Source: Clostridium sp. (GTDB lineage: Bacteria > Bacillota > Clostridia > Clostridiales > Clostridiaceae). Taken from it: DNA of 47,946 nucleotides. A model generated the notes under the pieces. That model saw only the letters and a list, made by a program, of their open reading frames with translations. It was not told where the DNA came from and made no database searches. The stretch spans positions 1 through 47,946 of the forward strand of contig SVCL01000157.1 of the NCBI GenBank assembly GCA_015058405.1. The letters run 5' to 3'. Shown piece by piece: positions 1 to 6,945 of this stretch (positions are counted from its first letter, which is position 1; each line of letters opens with the position of its first letter). The position numbers and the translations under genes are program-made.

Positions 1-605
1 TAAAATACAGTTTTAGGAGCTTCAGCTGAAGCTATATTACTTTTCTCAGCTTCGCTTTCGCAAGATTTGCAGGCATAACTATACATAACATGCTCTTCTA
101 CAATAAGCTTAGCAGGAATATATTTAAGAATTTCTTTTTTAGATTTAATTCCTATCTCTACAAGATTACTTCCACATTTCTTACACTTTAAGTTTTCGCC
201 TTCTAATTTATGTTCTATTACAACTCTTTCTAAGTTAGCAAGATTATCTTTCTTTCCAGTAACTGAATTTTTCTTAGCTCTTTTATAAGTAATTTCTTCT
301 AAAGTAGGTTCCTTTACCTTTGAATCACTATGTTTTTCTGCTTCATTAAAAAACGATAGTTGATTAGTATCTATTTTTTCACTAGATACACCAAATATCT
401 TTTTATTTCTATTAGCAATAATACCTTTTAAGTATGCTAATTCATTTTTTAAATTATTTATTTCTATATCTTTTGAAGTTAATTCTTTATCTTTTAAACT
501 TAACTCTTCATCTTTTTTATTAATTTCTGCTTCCATATTTTCAACTTTAGCAATTAATAGTTTAGTATTTTCATTAAGTTCATTTGTAATATCTTCGTGA
601 TTCAT
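1..605 (-). CDS. tnpC: IS66 transposase TnpC, N-terminal part (truncated by window edge)
   Basis: The frame starts at ATG 603-605 and runs off the left edge, giving about 201 residues. An AAGGGG ribosome binding site precedes the start. The N-terminus (MNHEDITNELNEN) continues into a coiled-coil-like stretch rich in K and E. It is followed by a segment typical of IS66 TnpC (KIFGVSSEK), and then a CxxC zinc-binding pair (CKKCGS), an IPAKLIVEEHV segment and a second CKSC pair. The last visible residues (ASAEAPKTVF) match the linker before the catalytic domain. The DDE catalytic core itself is outside the window, so activity cannot be judged. This is the transposase proper; TnpA and TnpB are accessory proteins. 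Confidence 0.85.
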   Translation of the reverse strand, partial: MNHEDITNELNENTKLLIAKVENMEAEINKKDEELSLKDKELTSKDIEINNLKNELAYLKGIIANRNKKIFGVSSEKIDTNQLSFFNEAEKHSDSKVKEPTLEEITYKRAKKNSVTGKKDNLANLERVVIEHKLEGENLKCKKCGSNLVEIGIKSKKEILKYIPAKLIVEEHVMYSYACKSCESEAEKSNIASAEAPKTVF

Positions 606-637
606 AAGTAACCCCTTTTATCTTGTATTATATACAT

Positions 638-646
638 ATTATACCA
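638..646 (-). promoter_or_regulatory. Candidate extended -10 promoter for tnpC
   Basis: On the minus strand 646-638 reads TGGTATAAT, a perfect TGn extended -10 element about 33 bases upstream of the tnpC start. No clear -35 hexamer was found at the usual distance, which extended -10 promoters tolerate. It sits directly downstream of the hairpin at 648-683. Confidence 0.4.
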
Positions 647-647
647 C

Positions 648-683
648 AAAACTCCTTGAAATTGATTTATTCCAAGGAGTTTT
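648..683 (-). terminator. Hairpin between tnpB and tnpC (terminator or attenuator-like)
   Basis: AAAACTCCTTG (648-658) and CAAGGAGTTTT (673-683) form a perfect 11-bp stem with a 14-base loop. On the minus transcript it follows the tnpB stop and ends in TTTTG, so it could stop or reduce read-through from tnpAB into tnpC. Confidence 0.45.
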
Positions 684-695
684 AAACAATTATTT

Positions 696-1046
696 CTAAA
701 AATAATTTGCTTTGGTTACTGGCTTAAATTTTGATTTTGTTCTTATTTCATAACCTTTTAAAAGCCATCGCAATTCTTCAATATTTATTTTTAATGCTTC
801 TTCAGGTGTCGAAGGCCATTTAAAATGGCTACGCTCTAAGCGATGATAATATAACCAAAAGCCTTCATCAAAGTGAAGAATCTTTAGTTTATCCATCTTT
901 TTATTACAAAATACAAATAATGCTTTATCAAAGGGATCAAGTTTCAGCTGATTCTGGACAATCATAACTAAACCATCAATACTTTTTCTTAAATCCGTAA
1001 CGCCGCAGGCAAGGTAAACTGTATCTACACTATCTATATTAAGCAT
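696..1046 (-). CDS. tnpB: IS66 accessory protein TnpB (Orf2)
   Basis: This 116-residue protein has the usual length and diagnostic pattern of IS66 Orf2. The motifs are YLACGVTDLRKSIDGL near residues 11-26, LDPFDKALFVFCNKK near 36-50, and FWLYYHRLERSHFKWP near 63-78. The start codon lies inside the end of tnpA (8-base overlap), which suggests translational coupling. TnpB is needed for transposition of IS66 elements, but its biochemical role is not settled. A hairpin and a candidate promoter separate it from tnpC. Assignment to the family is secure. Confidence 0.93.
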   Translation of the reverse strand: MLNIDSVDTVYLACGVTDLRKSIDGLVMIVQNQLKLDPFDKALFVFCNKKMDKLKILHFDEGFWLYYHRLERSHFKWPSTPEEALKINIEELRWLLKGYEIRTKSKFKPVTKANYF

Positions 1047-1362
1047 TTTGTAATAGTTCCTTAATTATTGAATTTATTAATGTAGTTTCACTAACAGGAA
1101 TAGATATATTTGTATTGGCAATTTGTATATTTATCTTAGATGCAGAAAAAGTTTTTTCTTTCTTAGTAGCGCTAGTTTTTAAATTAATAGCTTGAAGAAC
1201 TATTGGCTTATCTCGGGCTTCAATTCTTTTTCTATGATAAAAGAATTGGCTGGGATTAATATTACGTTCTTTACAAAATTGTTTTATGGAAATTTTATTT
1301 TCAAGAGAAAAATATTCATTTATGTATTTTTCCCAAGTATCATTATTTAATTTTATATACAT
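1039..1362 (-). CDS. tnpA: IS66 accessory protein TnpA (Orf1)
   Basis: A protein of about 107 residues with an N-terminal helix-turn-helix-like region (WEKYINEYFSLENKISIKQF, then CKERNINPSQFFYHRKRI). This is typical of the small DNA-binding Orf1 of IS66 elements. The frame is open upstream to 1407, but the ATG at 1362 has a strong GGAGG (1369-1373) at proper spacing, so I chose it. The last bases overlap the tnpB start. The first gene of the element, it lies about 90 bases inside the proposed terminal repeat. Confidence 0.85.
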   Translation of the reverse strand: MYIKLNNDTWEKYINEYFSLENKISIKQFCKERNINPSQFFYHRKRIEARDKPIVLQAINLKTSATKKEKTFSASKINIQIANTNISIPVSETTLINSIIKELLQNA

Positions 1363-1430
1363 GAGTAACCTCCAGATAAAATTTATGTTTTTCTTAAATT
1401 CTATCAATGTAGTACTCTTGATTTCTAGAT

Positions 1431-1450
1431 ACCAAATCTTTGACTCTTAC
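1431..1450 (-). repeat. Putative IS66 terminal inverted repeat (tnpA-proximal end)
   Basis: The minus strand from 1450 reads GTAAGAGTCAAAGATTTGGT. The GTAA start and the position about 90 bases upstream of the tnpA start fit an IS66 terminus. IS66 elements usually make 8-bp target duplications, so 1451-1458 would be one copy. The partner repeat is not in the window and the call cannot be confirmed here. Confidence 0.45.
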
Positions 1451-1483
1451 CATCCTTTTAATATTAATTAAAATTTTATACAT

Positions 1484-1526
1484 AAAAAAACTTATTGTAC
1501 TATTTAAATTAATACAATAAGTTTTT
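1484..1526 (-). terminator. Rho-independent terminator of the LuxR-type regulator gene
   Basis: AAAAACTTATTGTA (1486-1499) and TACAATAAGTTTTT (1513-1526) form a perfect 14-bp stem with a 13-base loop. It lies 18 bases past the stop of the regulator gene, and on the minus strand the stem runs into a T tract (1490-1484). The symmetric A and T flanks mean it could also act on the plus strand. It sits between the regulator and the IS66 end. Confidence 0.75.
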
Positions 1527-1544
1527 ATATACTTAATATTAAAT

Positions 1545-4091
1545 TCAATCAATATCTTTTAAAATTTCTCTTCCCTTTTTCGCTGCTTCTACCCTATTAC
1601 TAACACCTAGTTTTGAATATATATTAATAATATGCGTTTTCACAGTAGATATAGATATAAACAGTTCCTTAGCTATTTCTTTATTTGGTACTCCCGTGCA
1701 TAGTACCTTTAATACTTCTATTTCTCTTTCACTAAGATTATACTTATCCTCTTTAAAAGATGTTAATCTAATAATATCCTCTAAGAATATTATTTGTTTT
1801 TTATCTAATTTTTTCTTATTTATTTCAAGTAAATTTTGCAAATTATCCTTTACAGAATTTTGCAATATAAATGGCTCTTTATAATTTATTTCACAACCAT
1901 AATAAATAGCTTCTAACATCATATTATTTAAATATCTTTCATCCAAATCTTTGTCCTTTAAAATATCTATAATATATAATATTATCTCAACAATATAAGA
2001 CTTATATCTTTTCTTTCTACTTAAAGCTAATGTTTCTTTTAAAATATCAATTCCTATTTTATAATTCTCATCTTTTTCATATTCTGAAAGTTTACATATA
2101 ACAACAGCATATGTAATCTTATTATCTATATTATTCTTATGAATATCATTAGCATTTTCATATAATATTTTATATTCGTTTAACTTAAAGTAAGATTCTT
2201 TTCCACAACCAAGCTCACATCTAAGCTTAAATCCCAAATATAAAAACTCTTCAAATTCATTATCTATATATTTAATCAGCTCTTCAAAGCACTCTATTCC
2301 ATTTTCCGAGTCTAAGGATACAAAATGATATTCACCTTTATTATACAATACAGACTTTTTATCATTTCTACTTAAATTTTCAAAACTCATACATATATCT
2401 AATGCATTTTTTGCTTCTTGTAATTTGCATTGTTTCAAGAAACATCCTATTATTCCTGTATAAGCTTGTAACTCAAATAATTTCACCTTTTTATTTTTAA
2501 AATAATCTATAAGCCATAACTGGCATATTTCTGCCTTTTCTATATCGCCTATCTTTTCAAACAATTGTGCTAATTGCATCTTAGCACTAACATATAAATA
2601 AGAATCATTAAAATTAAAATTAAAATTAACACATTCATTTAATAAACTATGTGCTTTTTCATACTCACCCTTTAATAACAAAGTTGATGCTATTAAATTA
2701 TTTATTAAAAGCCTAGATGTATCCGAAATCTCAAGTTTCTTTATTTCCTCTAAATTTATATCAATAAGAGAGATTACATTAATTCCTTCTTTATCAATAA
2801 AATTAGGATTGGCCATAAATACTCCCTTAATGTTATTATTTAATTCTTTTAACCTTGTATAGTGATTTTCAAAGTAACAATAATATAAGTAAGTAATTGA
2901 TAAATCTAGATTCTCTACTATAAACTTAATAGGTATTTTATCTAGAATTTCATAATACTCTTTACTTAATAAGCTATTACAATTTATATTTTGTAATATA
3001 TCTACTATTTCTTTATATTCTTCACATTTCAAATAATATTTAATACCAATCCAATAAAATTCTTTTTCTGTATAATATCTCCCAAGCTTTGTATATATTT
3101 TTTCTTTAGTGTCCTTTTCCAACTTGTTGAATTTACCAATTAAGAATTCTTTAAAAATAGATTGATATCTATATTTATTATTTTTTTCACTTTTAACAAT
3201 GAAAAGATTCTTAGAAATTAACTTCTCCATAATTTCAATGGAGTTATTGATTTGTAAAATATCATCACATATATCCAAATCAATTGTCTCCATATTAGCA
3301 GTAATAAGCAAGAACTTTTTCTCTAAGTCTGATAAATCAGAAAAATATTCTTTTTCTATAAAATCACTTTCATAACTATTACCTTCTTTATTTCCCTTTT
3401 TAAAAGATAATAAAGATATCAATATACCACCGATCCAACCTTCTGATCTTTTATAGACTTCATCTATATATTCACTACTTACTTCTTCTTTTAATTCACT
3501 CTTAAATAATTTTCTACATTCATCCTTAGTAAAATTCAAATCATCTTCATCAATTTTTATTGCTTCATTTTTAATTATTAAGTCTGTAATATAAAAAGGT
3601 TCTTTACTTCTTGATATTAAAATATAATGTATATTAGCTTTTGAATTCTTAATAATTTTTTCAAGTTCTGAAATTATCTCTTCATTTTCGATTATATGCA
3701 AATTATTCAAGACTACTACTAACTCTTCGTCTTTCATTTCCTGTAAAAAATAATTTATAAAAGCATCTTTATCAAGTTGATTATAATACTGTAATAAATC
3801 CTCTAAAGATTCATTTCCTTTAAGTTTACCTTTAAAAGCTTCTATTATATATCTCCAAAAAATAATTATATTATTAAAATCTTCATATATATTTATCCAT
3901 ATATAATTAAATTTATTTCTATTAATACATGCTGTAACTGAACTACTTTTTCCCGAACATCCTTTTCCTGATATAAATGTTAACTTTTTTTCTTTGCATG
4001 AATCAAGTATATTATCTAACTTTCTTAAAATAAATCTTTTAGGTACCTTGGGCATTTCTAGCCTCGAGTTTAATATAATCTCTTCTTTCAT
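1545..4091 (-). CDS. LuxR-family transcriptional regulator, MalT/LAL type (large ATP-binding)
   Basis: The 848-residue protein has the architecture of MalT/LAL activators: an N-terminal STAND NTPase, a long helical TPR-like middle and a C-terminal LuxR helix-turn-helix. The P-loop GKGCSGKS is at residues 42-49. The HTH spans about 786-848, with LSEREIEVLKVL, NKEIAKELFISISTVKTHI and YSKLGVSNRVEA. The segment where Walker B is expected (about 123-133) reads VVVLNNLHII, with two Asn in place of the usual Asp pair. That may alter ATP hydrolysis. Family members typically activate a nearby pathway when a ligand binds the middle region. Here the gene lies 58 bases downstream of the exporter genes in the same direction. 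It has a GAGGGAG ribosome binding site and ends at a clear terminator. It is a plausible pathway-specific activator for the NRPS/PKS operon, but the target is inferred from position only. Confidence 0.85.
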   Translation of the reverse strand: MKEEIILNSRLEMPKVPKRFILRKLDNILDSCKEKKLTFISGKGCSGKSSSVTACINRNKFNYIWINIYEDFNNIIIFWRYIIEAFKGKLKGNESLEDLLQYYNQLDKDAFINYFLQEMKDEELVVVLNNLHIIENEEIISELEKIIKNSKANIHYILISRSKEPFYITDLIIKNEAIKIDEDDLNFTKDECRKLFKSELKEEVSSEYIDEVYKRSEGWIGGILISLLSFKKGNKEGNSYESDFIEKEYFSDLSDLEKKFLLITANMETIDLDICDDILQINNSIEIMEKLISKNLFIVKSEKNNKYRYQSIFKEFLIGKFNKLEKDTKEKIYTKLGRYYTEKEFYWIGIKYYLKCEEYKEIVDILQNINCNSLLSKEYYEILDKIPIKFIVENLDLSITYLYYCYFENHYTRLKELNNNIKGVFMANPNFIDKEGINVISLIDINLEEIKKLEISDTSRLLINNLIASTLLLKGEYEKAHSLLNECVNFNFNFNDSYLYVSAKMQLAQLFEKIGDIEKAEICQLWLIDYFKNKKVKLFELQAYTGIIGCFLKQCKLQEAKNALDICMSFENLSRNDKKSVLYNKGEYHFVSLDSENGIECFEELIKYIDNEFEEFLYLGFKLRCELGCGKESYFKLNEYKILYENANDIHKNNIDNKITYAVVICKLSEYEKDENYKIGIDILKETLALSRKKRYKSYIVEIILYIIDILKDKDLDERYLNNMMLEAIYYGCEINYKEPFILQNSVKDNLQNLLEINKKKLDKKQIIFLEDIIRLTSFKEDKYNLSEREIEVLKVLCTGVPNKEIAKELFISISTVKTHIINIYSKLGVSNRVEAAKKGREILKDID

Positions 4092-4148
4092 TATTCTCCC
4101 TCAACACACTTCCTACAGATATCATTAATCAACTATACCATTTTATTT

Positions 4149-5075
4149 CTAATTAGGCAAAGGTTTTCTCCTGCACAAAAATATTACAATCACAAAAATT
4201 ATAACAGATAAAATTATTACATTATTGATAATACTTCCTACGCCGCTTTCAACTGCACTAATTAAATTTAAGAATATCTTTTGTGGTAATATGTCACTTA
4301 TAATTCTTAATAATCCAGAAGGTTTTAAATTACCAAATGCTCCTGATAACAGTGTAGAAGCTATCATTAATACATTACCAGTCATTATTGCAGAGTCTTC
4401 ATCATCTATTATTTTAGCTATTAAGAATGCAATAGCTGTTGATAAAATTGATAGTACAAGCACTAATCCAAATACTCCAACAAAACCAACTGATATATCT
4501 ACACTAAATATTAAACAAGCAATTTCTATAAATACATATAATGGAATTGTTAAAACTATTATATTAAACAATATTTGCGATAACATATATTGATAGTTCT
4601 TAACTCCTGATGCAAATATTCTTTTTAAGTTTCCTGATGCTCTATCTTGCATATAAAACTTAGTATTTTGCATTGATTGAATGAATATGAAGAAGAATAT
4701 TAATCCTAATATAGATTCTAAACTTCCTTTTTCATCTTCATCTTCACTTAATACATCTTCACTATTATAACTAGTATATTTATATTCACCATCTTGCATT
4801 GAAATAATTCCTGCATATTTTCCCATCATTATCTCAGATTCTTTTGGCTCAGTATCTATTTCTTCTAAGTTTACTTCATCTAAATTAACCATACTTGATA
4901 CAGCTTCTTTATCAACTCCAATAACTGCTACAGTATCTTTAAAGTTTATTTTTGTAGAAAAATAAACTGAAAAAATAACTGTTAAAGGAATCATTATGAA
5001 TAGAAGAAAATAATTAGATTTATCTCTTTTAAATCTTTGAAAATTCATTTTTAAAATCATATTAATCTTATTCAT
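4149..5075 (-). CDS. ABC-2 type transporter permease (second permease)
   Basis: A membrane protein of about 308 residues. One N-terminal transmembrane helix (LLFIMIPLTVIFSVYF) is followed by a hydrophilic, acidic external segment of about 80 residues. Five further hydrophobic helices and a basic tail (CRRKPLPN) complete it. This is the ABC-2 membrane layout of drug and lipopeptide exporters. The frame opens at 5081, but GGAGG is only 2 bases from that ATG and 8 bases from the ATG at 5075, so the latter was chosen. It follows the other permease by a few bases and is therefore in the same operon. It probably forms a heterodimeric pore with that permease, energised by the ATPase. The cargo, perhaps the NRPS/PKS product, is inferred from location. 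Confidence 0.85.
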   Translation of the reverse strand: MNKINMILKMNFQRFKRDKSNYFLLFIMIPLTVIFSVYFSTKINFKDTVAVIGVDKEAVSSMVNLDEVNLEEIDTEPKESEIMMGKYAGIISMQDGEYKYTSYNSEDVLSEDEDEKGSLESILGLIFFFIFIQSMQNTKFYMQDRASGNLKRIFASGVKNYQYMLSQILFNIIVLTIPLYVFIEIACLIFSVDISVGFVGVFGLVLVLSILSTAIAFLIAKIIDDEDSAIMTGNVLMIASTLLSGAFGNLKPSGLLRIISDILPQKIFLNLISAVESGVGSIINNVIILSVIIFVIVIFLCRRKPLPN

Positions 5076-5089
5076 TTTCATTTCCTCCC

Positions 5090-5830
5090 TTATACAAAAT
5101 CTTCAGTTTTAAATGTAACTTTACATATTCCAGCAATAACTATTGATATGAAAGTTATACCTAAAAGAATAGGTAAAACATTATTGTAATTACCATCATA
5201 AATCATTCTAAAAACAGAATTCATAATCCACTTTACAGGGCAAAAGTCAGATATTTTGCTCACTATTTTTCCTAAATTATCTACTTGGAATAAAACCCCC
5301 CCTAGTAGAGCAAATAATGTTATTATAATATTAAATAACATATTTGTAGTACCTTCATCTTTTACTATGATACATACTAAAACAGCTAATGTAATAGAAA
5401 GTAAAGCTAATGAACTAAACATTAAAAATACTATCTCTGGATGTTCTCCAAACTCAACCTTAAAAAGCAACTTAAATAAAATCATACTTTCTAATAATGA
5501 TATTAATGAAGCTATATATGTTGATACTATCTTAGATAATACTATTTGATATTTATTTATTGGTGCATATATAAGCCTTAAATTAGGTTTTTTAACCTTC
5601 TCTTCCATAAAGGTATTGGCAGCTGTCATTCCTGTACTTAATTGAAAATATATTATTAATCCTATAGCGTAATATCCATAAGAAGAAAAACCTCCAGTGT
5701 AATTTCCTTCTGTTATTGATCCTAAAATATATAATAAAACTACAGGCATAACAAATAATGAAAAATCTAATCCTGGCTTTTTTAATATGCTTTCAACCAA
5801 ATCAAATTTAACTAATCTCAAAAATCTCAT
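5090..5830 (-). CDS. ABC-2 type transporter permease (first permease)
   Basis: A protein of about 246 residues with six hydrophobic helices and no large soluble domain, typical of the short ABC-2 permeases paired with DrrA-like ATPases. The frame opens with a GTG at 5839 directly after the ATPase stop codon. The ATG at 5830 (MRFLRLVKFDLVE) has AGGTGA at good spacing, so it was preferred; either start is possible. Residues near 60-80 (AANTFMEEKVKKPNLRLIYA) fit the cytoplasmic coupling region seen in ABC-2 proteins. It sits between the ATPase and a second permease without intervening promoters. The three genes should form one exporter, plausibly for secretion of, or self-protection against, the product. 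Confidence 0.85.
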   Translation of the reverse strand: MRFLRLVKFDLVESILKKPGLDFSLFVMPVVLLYILGSITEGNYTGGFSSYGYYAIGLIIYFQLSTGMTAANTFMEEKVKKPNLRLIYAPINKYQIVLSKIVSTYIASLISLLESMILFKLLFKVEFGEHPEIVFLMFSSLALLSITLAVLVCIIVKDEGTTNMLFNIIITLFALLGGVLFQVDNLGKIVSKISDFCPVKWIMNSVFRMIYDGNYNNVLPILLGITFISIVIAGICKVTFKTEDFV

Positions 5831-5839
5831 ATTAATCAC

Positions 5840-6778
5840 CTAATCCCTTAATTTTCTTCCTGTAATATTTAAGAATACATCTTCTAAAGAATTCTCTTCA
5901 GTAGTAATTTTCTTTATTTTTTGGTTTTTACCAAATATTACATTTATAATCTTATCTAGGTTATCTATGTTCTTTATAGTAGTTATTTCTAATACTGAAT
6001 CCTTTAAACTTACGCCTCTAACCCCTTCAATCTTATAGAATTCATCTATTGAGAAGTCACATTCTTCATTTAAAGTAATGATTATCTTTGATTCATTTTC
6101 CATTTCTTCTTTTAGTTCTGCTATAGTTGATTCTTTTATTACTTGACCTTTATCTATAATAACTACTCTATTTGCTATAGCTTCTACTTCTTCCATATAG
6201 TGAGTAGTATATATTATTGATTTTCCATGCTTTGAAAGTTCCTTTATTGATTCTAAGATAAAGTTTCTTGATTGAGGATCAATTCCTACTGTAGGTTCAT
6301 CCATGATTATTATGTCTGGATCATGTACTAATGCACATGCTATATTTAATCTTCTTTTCATTCCACCTGAAAATGTATTTGGTAAATCATTTTTCTTATC
6401 TTCTAATTTAACAAACTTTAATGCCTTTTCTGAGTTTTCCTTAATTTCTTTACTAGATAATCCGTATATTCCTCCGAAAAATTCTAGATTTTTAATTACT
6501 GGTACTTCTTCATAAATTGCAATTTCTTGTGGCACTACTCCTAAAACTCTTTTAAATTTATTATTTGAACTATCTATTTGTTTTCCTTTATATGTAATTT
6601 CTCCTGATGTTTTTTCCAATACAGTTGAAATAATATTTATTGTTGTACTTTTTCCTGCACCATTAGGTCCTAATAGCCCTAATATTTCTCCTTCATTAAG
6701 TGTAAAGTTAACTCCCTTTAATGCTTCCTTATCTTTAAACTGCTTTTTTAGTTCTTTTACTTTTAAAATTTCTTTCAT
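5840..6778 (-). CDS. ABC transporter ATP-binding protein (DrrA/CcmA type)
   Basis: The 312-residue protein carries a complete nucleotide-binding domain: Walker A GPNGAGKST at 37-45, the Q-loop in VVPQEIA near 84, the signature FSGGM at 136-140, Walker B IIIMDEP at 156-162 and the H-loop His193. A C-terminal extension of about 90 residues ends in LEDVFLNITGR, typical of the DrrA/NodI class that energises ABC-2 permeases. An AAGGGAG ribosome binding site precedes the start. It is the first gene of the exporter operon, and a 20-base palindrome lies about 50 bases upstream. All catalytic residues look intact. DrrA-type pumps often export or confer resistance to the compound made by the neighbouring cluster, but substrate cannot be read from the sequence. 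Confidence 0.92.
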   Translation of the reverse strand: MKEILKVKELKKQFKDKEALKGVNFTLNEGEILGLLGPNGAGKSTTINIISTVLEKTSGEITYKGKQIDSSNNKFKRVLGVVPQEIAIYEEVPVIKNLEFFGGIYGLSSKEIKENSEKALKFVKLEDKKNDLPNTFSGGMKRRLNIACALVHDPDIIIMDEPTVGIDPQSRNFILESIKELSKHGKSIIYTTHYMEEVEAIANRVVIIDKGQVIKESTIAELKEEMENESKIIITLNEECDFSIDEFYKIEGVRGVSLKDSVLEITTIKNIDNLDKIINVIFGKNQKIKKITTEENSLEDVFLNITGRKLRD

Positions 6779-6829
6779 GTTATCATCACTCCCTTATATA
6801 ATAATAATAACCAAATCCCCCTTAAAGTT

Positions 6830-6849
6830 AATCAACCAAAAGGTTGATT
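6830..6849 (-). promoter_or_regulatory. Palindromic operator-like site upstream of the exporter genes
   Basis: AATCAACC (6830-6837) and GGTTGATT (6842-6849) form a perfect 8-bp dyad around AAAA, 52 bases upstream of the ATPase start. The minus-strand TTGATT within it could serve as a weak -35, with an AT-rich -10 region downstream. The size and symmetry suit a dimeric repressor site (TetR- or MerR-like). No such repressor gene is in the window, and the nearby LuxR-type regulator is the only candidate in view. Confidence 0.45.
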
Positions 6850-6878
6850 TTTAATACTAATCCTTCTTAAACCAAAAA

Positions 6879-6930
6879 TAAAGGTGGAGTACCTAAATGA
6901 CTTTTTTATCATTTAAGTACTCCACCTTTA
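6879..6930 (-). terminator. Strong terminator of the NRPS/PKS operon
   Basis: Positions 6879-6900 and 6909-6930 form a 22-bp stem (core AAGGTGGAGTAC) with one mismatch and an 8-base loop. It lies 15 bases past the last megasynthase stop and is followed on the minus strand by a TATTTTT tract. It separates the 40-kb operon from the exporter promoter. Confidence 0.88.
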
Positions 6931-6945
6931 TGTTTACAAAGCTTA

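Larger units (their letters stand above)
1..1450 (-). mobile_element. IS66-family insertion sequence, one end only (rest beyond window edge)
   Basis: Three genes in the canonical IS66 order (tnpA, tnpB, tnpC) lie on the minus strand. tnpA and tnpB overlap, and tnpC is cut by the left edge of the window. The outer end is probably at 1450, where the minus strand begins GTAAGAGTCAAAGATTTGGT. IS66 ends typically start with GTAA. The other terminal repeat and the matching target duplication lie outside the window, so the boundary is a proposal. All visible reading frames are open, so the copy may be intact. Confidence 0.85.

Noticed and set aside
1286..1471. Plus-strand reading frame of 61 codons over the tnpA start
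   Set aside because: It is antisense to tnpA and its upstream leader, has no ribosome binding site and no recognisable product. Similar plus-strand frames across the megasynthases are shadows caused by low GC.
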